Shown here piece after piece: positions 1 through 5,326 of a DNA stretch of 5,326 nt. The position numbers were made by a program, and so were the translations under genes. This DNA is from Chloroflexota bacterium (GTDB taxonomy: Bacteria > Chloroflexota > Anaerolineae > UBA1429). The first letter of the stretch is position 1, and every line of letters begins with the position of its first letter. The notes below the pieces were generated by a model. That model did not search any database. It was not told the origin of the DNA and worked only from the letters and a program-made list of their open reading frames with translations. Where the stretch lies: contig JAAZBY010000655.1 in the NCBI GenBank assembly GCA_012513595.1, positions 1-5,326 on the forward strand. The letters run 5' to 3'.

Positions 1-1401
1 ACCGGTGACGACCACGAGCACGTCGTTGCGGATCAGTTCGGCGATGATCTGGGTGGTGGGCGCGTCCTGCGGCACGCGCGCGTTGTTGCAGCCGACCACG
101 CCGGCCAGCCCGCGAATGCGCCCGGCGGCCACCGCATCGTTCAGCGGCCGGAACGACCCGCGGTACAGGCCCCCTTGCATATAGCGCACGTACTCGTGCG
201 AAAAGCCGGCAATGAGCCCCTCATGGGCGGCGGGGATGTGCGTCCGCCCGCGGTGCGGGTAGTTGTCGATGGCGGCCCGCAGGATCGCCACGGCCCCATC
301 GTAGGCATGGTGCTCGTCGAACTCGATGTGCGTGGCGCCCTCGATCTTGGCCTTCGACGAGGTCGTGATCAGCTTGGTGTGAAAGTGGCTGGCAACCTCG
401 GCCAGCGACTGCATGATGCACTGCACGTCGACGACCATGGCCTCTACCGCGCCGGTGGCGATGGCCAGCTCCTGGGAGAGAAAGTTGCCCGCCGGGGGAA
501 TGCCGTGGCGCATCAGCACCTCGTTCGCCGTACAGCAGATGCCGGCCAGGTTGATGCCCCGGGCTCCCTTGCGCGCGGCGTAGGCCAGCAGCTCCGGATC
601 GCTGGCGGCGGCCACGATCATCTCCGAAAGGGTCGGCTCGTGCCCGTGAACGACGACGTTGACCTCGTCATCCTTCAGAACACCCAGGTTCACCTGGCTC
701 TGCAGCGGGCTGGGGGTGCCAAAGAGGATGTCGCTGATATCGGTGCCCAACATCGACCCGCCCCAGCCGTCGGCCAGCGAAGTGCGCAGTACCTGGTCCA
801 GAATGTGCTCGGCGTCCTGGTCCACCCCCATGTGCGTGCGGTGCATGGTCTCCACCACTTCGCGGTCGACGCCGCGGGGGGCCAGGTGTTTCTCACGCCA
901 GAGGGCCTGGCGGGCGGGCGTGGCGCGGGCGAGATAGCGCAGTTCGCCGGCCTGCTTGCCGAACTCGGCCAGGGCGGCCTCGGCCACCTCCAAGGCCACC
1001 TCCTGAACCGAGCGGCCAGCCTCCGGGATGCCCAGGTAGCCCGCCACGGCGCGAAGTTTGGCCTCGTCGCGGATGCGGTAGCCCTGCGCCTCACCCTTGG
1101 CCACCGCCAGGAGAGCCAACGCCAGGCCGCGCCCGTGATCCGAGTGGGCGGAAGACCCGGCCGCCACCGCGCGGGCCAGGTTGCGCGCCGCCACGGTGGC
1201 CCGCGTCGCGCCACAGACGCCGCGCGTGGCCTTGCCCACCAGGCGGCAGGGCCCCATCGCACACACACGACAACAGGAACCGGCCCCGCCGATGGGGCAG
1301 GGTTTGAGGCTGACCGCCCGGTCAAAGGCGGTCTCTATCACCCCCTCGCAGGCCGCGAGCGCCTCAATCGCGGCGGGGTCTGAGCTTCTTTCATCAGCCA
1401 T
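1..1401 (-). CDS. cooS: Anaerobic Ni-Fe carbon monoxide dehydrogenase catalytic subunit CooS, C-terminus cut by window edge
   Basis: Cytoplasmic enzyme that interconverts CO + H2O and CO2 + 2 H+ + 2 e-. The reading frame runs from an ATG at 1401 off the left edge, giving 467 of the roughly 630-640 residues usual for the family. Seen in the translation: Cys35 and Cys43 fit the D cluster shared between subunits; Cys44, Cys47, Cys52 and Cys63 (C-x2-C-x4-C-x10-C, in CCRVCAMGPC) fit the B cluster; HGHEPTLSE at 252-260, GICCTANE at 287-294, VDVQC at 324-328 and GCNN at 437-440 give the His and the first three Cys ligands of the Ni-Fe-S C cluster. The remaining C-cluster cysteines and the catalytic Lys lie in the missing part. 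GAGGAG at 1410-1415, 8 bases before the ATG, supports the start. It follows the HMA-like gene by 37 bases, probably in one operon. The B-cluster loop is about three residues shorter than I recall for Carboxydothermus and Moorella enzymes. Whether it is monofunctional or part of a CODH/acetyl-CoA synthase cannot be told without the downstream genes. Confidence 0.96.
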   Translation of the reverse strand, partial: MADERSSDPAAIEALAACEGVIETAFDRAVSLKPCPIGGAGSCCRVCAMGPCRLVGKATRGVCGATRATVAARNLARAVAAGSSAHSDHGRGLALALLAVAKGEAQGYRIRDEAKLRAVAGYLGIPEAGRSVQEVALEVAEAALAEFGKQAGELRYLARATPARQALWREKHLAPRGVDREVVETMHRTHMGVDQDAEHILDQVLRTSLADGWGGSMLGTDISDILFGTPSPLQSQVNLGVLKDDEVNVVVHGHEPTLSEMIVAAASDPELLAYAARKGARGINLAGICCTANEVLMRHGIPPAGNFLSQELAIATGAVEAMVVDVQCIMQSLAEVASHFHTKLITTSSKAKIEGATHIEFDEHHAYDGAVAILRAAIDNYPHRGRTHIPAAHEGLIAGFSHEYVRYMQGGLYRGSFRPLNDAVAAGRIRGLAGVVGCNNARVPQDAPTTQIIAELIRNDVLVVVTG

Positions 1402-1409
1402 GTCTGGCG

Positions 1410-1415
1410 CTCCTC
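1410..1415 (-). promoter_or_regulatory. Ribosome binding site of cooS
   Basis: On the minus strand GAGGAG lies 8 bases before the ATG at 1401. It fixes the cooS start and shows that the gene has its own translation signal although it probably shares a transcript with the upstream HMA-like gene. Confidence 0.8.
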
Positions 1416-1438
1416 ATCGTCTGTCGTGGCAGGGTCGG

Positions 1439-1771
1439 CTAGTAGCGGCGGAAATCGCCGGCCATCTCGCGGTCCTTCATCTCGGTGCGTGTGGCGCGGC
1501 CCAAAATCGTGTGCCAGGCGGAGCCATCCTTGTGGCGCTCAGGCAGTTCGGCGAGCGCCACCGGCCTCCCGGGAGGGTAGCCGGCCGCCTCTAGCGCCTC
1601 GTACAGCGCGCCAGAGGCCAGAGACGCCTCATCGTAGCGGACCTTTACGCTGCGCCGCGCTGCGCTGGCCCATACGGCGTTGACGCCGGGCAGGTTCAGC
1701 AGGGCCTGGCGCACGCTCAGCACGTGATGATCGGCATACATGGCCGGCAGGGCGATGATCTCTTCCTTCAC
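1439..1771 (-). CDS. Small HMA-like (heavy-metal-associated fold) protein lacking the CxxC metal site, upstream of cooS
   Basis: 110-residue soluble protein; no signal peptide or membrane segment is visible. Residues about 4-68 follow the beta-alpha-beta-beta-alpha-beta pattern of HMA domains such as copper chaperones and P-type ATPase N-domains: IIALPAMYADHHVLSVRQAL for strand 1, loop and helix 1, then LPGVNAVWAS, SVKVRYDE, and a second helix ending in EAAGYPPG. The usual GMxCxxC loop here reads AMYADHH, so both cysteines are replaced (Ala13, His16), and the protein has no cysteine at all. Asp14, His15 and His16 could still bind a metal. A polar tail of about 40 residues follows, with His80, His87 and a charged end. 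I chose the GTG at 1771 because AGGAGG stands 9 bases upstream; the frame stays open to an ATG at 1858, but that stretch is rich in Arg and Pro, does not look like protein, and has no better start signal. It ends 37 bases before cooS, so a role in CODH metal supply or maturation is inferred from position only. It does not look like CooC, CooJ or CooT. Confidence 0.82.
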   Translation of the reverse strand: MKEEIIALPAMYADHHVLSVRQALLNLPGVNAVWASAARRSVKVRYDEASLASGALYEALEAAGYPPGRPVALAELPERHKDGSAWHTILGRATRTEMKDREMAGDFRRY

Positions 1772-1780
1772 GGGCGGGTT

Positions 1781-1786
1781 CCTCCT
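1781..1786 (-). promoter_or_regulatory. Ribosome binding site deciding a GTG start for the HMA-like gene
   Basis: AGGAGG on the minus strand sits 9 bases before the GTG at 1771. This strong match is the reason for preferring the GTG over the farther ATG at 1858, which would add 29 unconvincing residues. Confidence 0.8.
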
Positions 1787-1814
1787 GTCACTCGGCGCGT
1801 GGCCCGCGGGTCGA

Positions 1815-1826
1815 CGCTGCACAGCG
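1815..1826. repeat. Short perfect inverted repeat between the hairpin and the HMA-like gene
   Basis: CGCTG-CA-CAGCG is a two-fold symmetric 12-base site that ends about 45 bases before the GTG of the HMA-like gene. It could be an operator for a dimeric regulator or a small hairpin in the leader. It does not look like the TGTGA-N6-TCACA type of CRP/FNR/CooA site. In DNA this rich in GC a chance match is plausible. Confidence 0.25.
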
Positions 1827-1858
1827 GCCCAAGGCTTCTCTCGGTCGCAGGAACGCAA

Positions 1859-1894
1859 AGAGCCGCCGACTATCTAGGGATAGTCAGCGGCTCT
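1859..1894 (-). terminator. 16-bp hairpin, probable terminator or attenuator before the HMA-cooS operon
   Basis: Arms at 1859-1874 and 1879-1894 pair around a four-base loop (1875-1878). The only irregular position is a G.U wobble when read as minus-strand RNA but a C-A mismatch when read as plus-strand RNA, so the structure fits a minus-strand transcript better. The stem is followed on the minus strand by TTTGCG, a short U run, so it is an imperfect intrinsic terminator. It could end the upstream transcript, act as an attenuator for the genes that start 87 bases later, or be an mRNA-stabilising hairpin. Confidence 0.55.
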
Positions 1895-2168
1895 CTCATA
1901 CACACTGGAGACTAGGCGCAGGTTGGACGGTCCGTTAGCGCGAAAGCCCGGCTGGACGCAGGACGCGGCAAGCAGGCGCGCCGTGGAGGGCGCGCTCTGT
2001 AGCGCGAGCCTGTCCCTTGGCCGTGCCATGACCCCACCTCGGCAATCGCAGACCACCGAGCACTGCTCTTCCAGCAACGATCACGCTGTGCTGGCGACAG
2101 TCAGGCTGACACTTGTGTCGCTGCCGCTACCGGGAACGTTACGATGCAACTCTGCGGGGCATACAAAA

Positions 2169-2192
2169 GGGCGCCGCGCACAGCAGACGCCC
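2169..2192 (-). terminator. GC-rich hairpin followed by TTTT, possible intrinsic terminator
   Basis: On the minus strand GGGCGTC and GGCGCCC form a 7-bp stem (one G.U pair) around a 10-base loop, directly followed by TTTTGTAT. This is a fair intrinsic terminator about 125 bases after the stop codon of the ligase gene, and could end that transcript. A transcript starting at the promoter just upstream would be only about 120 nt long if it stopped here, so this hairpin could also work as an early attenuator. Alternative pairing of the flanking GGGG and CCCC is possible. Confidence 0.45.
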
Positions 2193-2291
2193 ACCCCAAC
2201 ACTTGACGAGTACACCGTGCCTTGCGCAAGAACGTCTTGTACTGGATTGTTAAGCGTGTGTCCGCAGTGGTTAGCCGTCCCACGCACCATG

Positions 2292-2321
2292 ATTATACAT
2301 TGCCGGCGCCCCTTACGTCAA
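2292..2321 (-). promoter_or_regulatory. Sigma70-type promoter reading toward the HMA-cooS operon
   Basis: The minus strand has TTGACG at 2316-2321 (five of six consensus bases) and TATAAT at 2292-2297 (perfect), separated by 18 bases. The -35 box overlaps the stop codon of the ligase gene. A start site near 2285 is expected. The -10 box lies in one of the few AT-rich patches of this GC-rich window, which makes a chance match less likely. No similarly good promoter is seen in the 87 bases between the 1859-1894 hairpin and the HMA-like gene, so this may also be the promoter of HMA-cooS. Confidence 0.65.
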
Positions 2322-5311
2322 CCGCTCGATGGTGCCTCACCGCCGGCCGCTTCCCGAGGGGCCACGGCGCCTGCCGGTGTAGCGCTGCCCGCCACCACCC
2401 AGCCGAGGGCAAACATGAACCACATGGCCAACTCAGGGACAAAGTAGAAGGCATCGGCCAGGCCGTGCGCCACTGCGGCCCCCATCCCAGCCAGCAGCCC
2501 CACGACCAGGGCCCGGTCCTCTCCCTCAGGCAGGCGCCGGTAGAGGCGCCACGCCTCCCGCCCGAACGTCCCCAGCAGGGCGATCAACAGCCCGACGCCG
2601 CCGATCCCCAGCCGCACCCAAAAGTCCAGCACCAGGTTGTGCGGATGAGACAGCCAGCGGTCCACCTCCGCGCCGGGCAGGATATAGTCTCCGTACCAGT
2701 ACAGAAAGTTGTCTGGCCCTACGCCGCGCCAGGGATGATCCCGGATCATGGCCCACGCGGAGCGCCACAGGCTTACCCGCAGGAACGAGGTGCCCTGCTG
2801 CAGGTCGGCCAGCGCCGCAAAGCGCTCCACGCCGAGCAGCGCCAGGCCCGCCAGCAAGCCCGCCGTCAGCCCGCCAAAGAGCAGCCAGGTGGCCCGGCGC
2901 CCATGCAAGAGCGCCAATACCAGGAGCGCCGCGGGCAGGCCCAGGAGCAGGCCCCCCCGCGAGAAGGTCAGCACCACCACGAGCCCCAGCAGCCCGGCGC
3001 CCGCGCCGTACAGCCAGCGTCGCCCGCCGCAGCCCCACAGGAAAAGCGCCAGCCCCAGCGGCAGGAACCGCTCCAGGATCAGGGCCAGGTTGTTCGGCGA
3101 CCCGTAGAACCCCCGGGCGCGCCGTACCCCCTCGGCGACGATGACGCCGTCGGGGAACGGATAGCGCGCCAGGGCCACAACGGCCACCCCGACGCCCGCC
3201 GCCAGGTAGGTTAGGAGCAGGCCCCGGCGCAGGGCGTATGCCCGGCTGCGCACCAGGGCGTACAAGAGCGCCGACTCGGCCACCACCACGCGCACCTCGC
3301 GGAGCGCCTCTTTGCGGTACTCGGCCGATAGGCCCGTAACGAACGCCAGCAGCACCAGGCCGGCCACGGCCAGGTCCGGCCAGCGCAGGGCGCCCCACGC
3401 CTGCCGCAGCGAGGCGCGCACCTCTGCCCAGGGCCGCACCAAGAAGCCCCAGGCGTGGGCCACCACCGAGGCCAACAGGGTGATCTCGGTGACGGAGAAG
3501 GACCCCACGCGCAGATCGACCATCAGCGGCGCCAGCGGCAATGCGCACACCGCCAGGTACAGGCTACCCGTCGGGTAAAGCAGGGCCAGCACGCCGTAGG
3601 CGGCCAGGGCCGCCAGCCGCAGGAGCGCCCTCGGCCCTAGCAGCCCCACCGCCAGGGTACCGGCCAGAAGGGCCCAACGCAGGGCCTGCGGCGCCCGCTC
3701 TGCCCGGCGGCACAGCCACTGCCAGGCCCCCACCACGGGGAGCTGCCGCAGCGCACCAACCGCCCCGCACGCGCACCAGGCCGCCAACAGCACCCCCGCG
3801 CCCAGCGGCACCCAGGTGCCCGCCAGCGGCGCCCCCCGGGTGACGTGCACCCCCCGCAGGGCAGCCAGCTGCTCCGCGTCGCCCCGGATCTGCAGCCGGT
3901 GCCCTTGCAGCGGCAGCCCCCGGGCAGCGCGCACGCGCTGGACCCCCGCCGGGCCGTCGAGGTGCACGACCACTTCTCCGGGCTCGCCAGCGACCGTGGC
4001 CGTCAGGGTGCCCTGGGCGACCCCGGTCGCTACGTCGAGGTCGATGGCCGTGCCCCAGAAGCGCACCTCCCCAAGAGAAAGGTCGTCGATGCGACGGAAC
4101 ACCTGCGAGACGTCGGCCACCGTCCCCGGATAGGCCACCGCCGGCGCCCGCAACGCCTCCTGCAGGGCCCGGTACATGGCGGTGGGCTCCCCCGCTGGGT
4201 TCAGCAGGGCAAAGGCATTGGCCGGGCCATCGGCAGGGCCATGCGCCTGCCAGCCCTGCAGGCAGAGCAGCCCCATCCAGGGCCACTCTCGCTGCACCCG
4301 TTCCACGGCTGCTTCCAGGCGGGAGGACTGCACCGCCGCCGTATCGCTCCCCTGCGAGATAGGCTCACCGGCCGCGCCGTCCGGCCTCACGGCCCAGCCC
4401 CCGTCCATGCCCCAGATCGGTGTGGCGGCCTGCCCACGGCGCACCATCTCTTCGCGCAACAGGACTACCCGTGAAAAGTTGAGCACTCCCGGGTCAACGC
4501 GGCGATCGTAGGGGCCCGTATAAAAGCCGAACAGCTGGGCACCCAACACGTCAAAGTACGGCGCCGCGCCCAGGCGGTACATCTCGCGCAGGAACTGCAC
4601 GTCGCTCATGTTCCGGCCGCCCGGCTCGGTATTGGGGGCCAGCCCGCCGGCAATGATGATCGCCTCGGGATCGGCGCCGCGGATCGCCTCGCTGACGAGG
4701 CGCAACATGCGCACATACCCGGCCGGGTCGATCTCGCCGGCCCCCCAGTGGGGCGCGATGTTCGGCTGGTGCCACACCTGATAGGCCACCACGGTGTGGC
4801 TGTACCGTTCGGCCAGGGCGCCCGCGAAATGGGCTAGATCGGCCATGTCTGCGGGCGGCGCGTGGGGGTTGGCGGCGTCCCATTCCGGGCGGGCCCAGCG
4901 GGGGCTGTCTTCCAGCACAGCAATCACCTGGAACCCTTCGGCGGCGACGATCGGCGGCACGTGGTCCCAGGTGTCCCAGCGGAGGTCACCAGGGGCGGGC
5001 TCGAGGGTTGCCCAGGAGAAGCTCTGGCGCACCGTGGTTGCGCCGAGGTTGCGGGCCTGGCGAAGCGCTCTCTGCAGCGATCCGTCGTCTCCGTAGGCCT
5101 CGAGCGACATGTTCACCCCGAACCGCGAAGCAGGGGCCGCTACGGCCATGACGGTATCACCCGCTTCGATGCCCCGGGTGCGCGCGCGCTCCTCGCGCCA
5201 CTCCAGGGCCAGCAGCCCGAGCACCACTACCCCGAGCAGCGCGTAGAACCCCAGCGCCAACAGAGAGGCGACGCGGCCGCGCCAACCAGCCCCCCCGCCG
5301 GGCGGGGGCAT
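2318..5311 (-). CDS. Membrane protein: degenerate glycosidase-like domain fused to O-antigen ligase/polymerase (Wzy/WaaL-type) domain
   Basis: 997 residues as called. A hydrophobic segment at about 15-36 anchors the N-terminus. Residues about 55-390 resemble a clan GH-A beta/alpha barrel: FSWATLEPAPGDLRWD (98-113), DSPRWA (135-140), YQVWHQPN (177-184), TPIWGMDGGW (297-306). The usual WNEPN acid/base motif is WHQPN (Gln182) and the usual nucleophile Glu (as in WxTEFGW) is Asp303, so glycosidase activity is doubtful. A beta-rich linker spans about 395-495. From about 500 on there are roughly a dozen membrane segments with O-antigen ligase family marks: YGSPNNLAL (736-744), LTFSRGG (781-787), DHPWRGVGPDNF (858-869) and SHPHN (888-892) in the large external loop before the last helices. 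Such proteins join or polymerise undecaprenyl-linked glycans at the outer face of the membrane; most are about 400-500 residues, so the first half is an addition. The ATG at 5311 has no clear Shine-Dalgarno and the frame stays open to the right edge, so the true start may lie outside. The exact substrate is unknown. Confidence 0.85.
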   Translation of the reverse strand: MPPPGGGAGWRGRVASLLALGFYALLGVVVLGLLALEWREERARTRGIEAGDTVMAVAAPASRFGVNMSLEAYGDDGSLQRALRQARNLGATTVRQSFSWATLEPAPGDLRWDTWDHVPPIVAAEGFQVIAVLEDSPRWARPEWDAANPHAPPADMADLAHFAGALAERYSHTVVAYQVWHQPNIAPHWGAGEIDPAGYVRMLRLVSEAIRGADPEAIIIAGGLAPNTEPGGRNMSDVQFLREMYRLGAAPYFDVLGAQLFGFYTGPYDRRVDPGVLNFSRVVLLREEMVRRGQAATPIWGMDGGWAVRPDGAAGEPISQGSDTAAVQSSRLEAAVERVQREWPWMGLLCLQGWQAHGPADGPANAFALLNPAGEPTAMYRALQEALRAPAVAYPGTVADVSQVFRRIDDLSLGEVRFWGTAIDLDVATGVAQGTLTATVAGEPGEVVVHLDGPAGVQRVRAARGLPLQGHRLQIRGDAEQLAALRGVHVTRGAPLAGTWVPLGAGVLLAAWCACGAVGALRQLPVVGAWQWLCRRAERAPQALRWALLAGTLAVGLLGPRALLRLAALAAYGVLALLYPTGSLYLAVCALPLAPLMVDLRVGSFSVTEITLLASVVAHAWGFLVRPWAEVRASLRQAWGALRWPDLAVAGLVLLAFVTGLSAEYRKEALREVRVVVAESALLYALVRSRAYALRRGLLLTYLAAGVGVAVVALARYPFPDGVIVAEGVRRARGFYGSPNNLALILERFLPLGLALFLWGCGGRRWLYGAGAGLLGLVVVLTFSRGGLLLGLPAALLVLALLHGRRATWLLFGGLTAGLLAGLALLGVERFAALADLQQGTSFLRVSLWRSAWAMIRDHPWRGVGPDNFLYWYGDYILPGAEVDRWLSHPHNLVLDFWVRLGIGGVGLLIALLGTFGREAWRLYRRLPEGEDRALVVGLLAGMGAAVAHGLADAFYFVPELAMWFMFALGWVVAGSATPAGAVAPREAAGGEAPSSG

Positions 5312-5326
5312 GTTGGCAGCAGTCTG

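Larger units (their letters stand above)
1859..2285 (-). ncRNA. Candidate structured RNA or long regulated leader, family unknown
   Basis: This is the bulk of the 546-base gap between the ligase gene and the HMA-like gene. Its open frames are short, overlapping and do not look like protein. It begins just after a near-consensus promoter and ends at a 16-bp hairpin. Read as minus-strand RNA it contains several hairpins in series: 2209-2243 (6-bp outer stem AGTACA/TGTACT), 2169-2192 (7-bp stem), 2094-2121 (6 bp plus 4 bp with a five-base bulge), 2071-2094 (CCAGCA/TGCTGG, sharing its last base with the previous one), 2038-2060 (CTCGG/CCGAG) and 1991-2006 (CGCGCT/AGCGCG). The 5' end may pair with the 3' part: 2275-2280 with 1925-1930 (GGACGG/CCGTCC) and 2283-2288 with 1915-1920 (six pairs, two of them wobble; the outer bases lie at or just before the expected start site). 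I did not find the conserved cores of RNase P RNA, tmRNA, SRP RNA, T-box or cobalamin riboswitch. In GC-rich DNA short stems arise by chance, so confidence is limited. Confidence 0.35.

Noticed and set aside
175..1383. 402-codon open frame on the plus strand
   Set aside because: It lies antisense to cooS, whose minus-strand translation carries all the expected cluster ligands. The plus-strand product is low-complexity Gly/Ala/Arg/His-rich and matches no family I know; it is a typical high-GC shadow.
1772..1858. N-terminal extension of the HMA-like protein from the ATG at 1858
   Set aside because: The 29 extra residues are Arg/Pro-rich and unlike the HMA fold, while the GTG at 1771 has a well-spaced AGGAGG.
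1874..2077. 67-codon minus-strand frame in the non-coding region
   Set aside because: Overlaps the terminal hairpin, and its composition looks random; several internal inverted repeats explain the sequence better.
1859..2285. RNase P RNA, tmRNA or SRP RNA
   Set aside because: Length and closed ends suggested these, but the RNase P core (GAGGAAAGTCC type), the tmRNA T-arm and CCA end, and the SRP domain IV GGAAG...AGCAG core in proper context are not present.
2081..2290. 69-codon minus-strand frame starting just after the -10 box
   Set aside because: Its ATG lies only a couple of bases downstream of the -10 box, upstream of the expected transcript start, with no ribosome binding site, and the product has no protein-like pattern.
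1923..2447. 174-codon plus-strand frame crossing the non-coding region
   Set aside because: No domain pattern, no good ribosome binding site, and it runs into the end of the ligase gene on the other strand.
2222..3214. 330-codon open frame on the plus strand
   Set aside because: The product is Gln/Pro/Arg-rich and lies antisense to the ligase domain with its recognisable motifs and membrane helices.

Overview
The window is GC-rich and all three recognisable protein genes lie on the minus strand. In order of transcription (high to low coordinate) they are: a large membrane protein fusing a glycosidase-like domain to an O-antigen ligase/polymerase domain (5311 to 2318); a 546-base stretch with no convincing protein gene (2317 to 1772); a 110-residue protein with a heavy-metal-associated (HMA-type) fold whose metal-binding cysteines are replaced (1771 to 1439); and the first 467 residues of an anaerobic Ni-Fe carbon monoxide dehydrogenase catalytic subunit, CooS (1401 to the left edge). 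The long plus-strand open frames here are high-GC antisense shadows.

The organism is an anaerobe or facultative anaerobe able to oxidise CO or reduce CO2, with cell-surface or exported polysaccharide. High GC, the CooS and the very large ligase with a glycosidase-like ectodomain would suit a Chloroflexota bacterium. That placement is a guess from protein style and no taxonomic marker is present.

The HMA-like gene and cooS are 37 bases apart, each has a good Shine-Dalgarno sequence, and they look like one operon. This makes the small protein a candidate accessory factor for CODH, perhaps for nickel or another metal. The usual accessory genes (cooC, cooF, cooJ, cooT, acs genes) are not visible and could lie beyond the left edge.

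The non-coding stretch is the least explained part. It starts with a near-consensus sigma70-type promoter (TTGACG, 18-base spacer, TATAAT) that overlaps the stop codon of the ligase gene. It continues with several strong inverted repeats and a possible long-range pairing of its two ends, and finishes in a 16-bp hairpin 87 bases before the HMA-like gene. It could be a free-standing structured RNA of about 400 nt, or a long leader that controls the HMA-cooS operon by attenuation. It does not match the conserved cores of RNase P RNA, tmRNA or SRP RNA that I looked for by eye.
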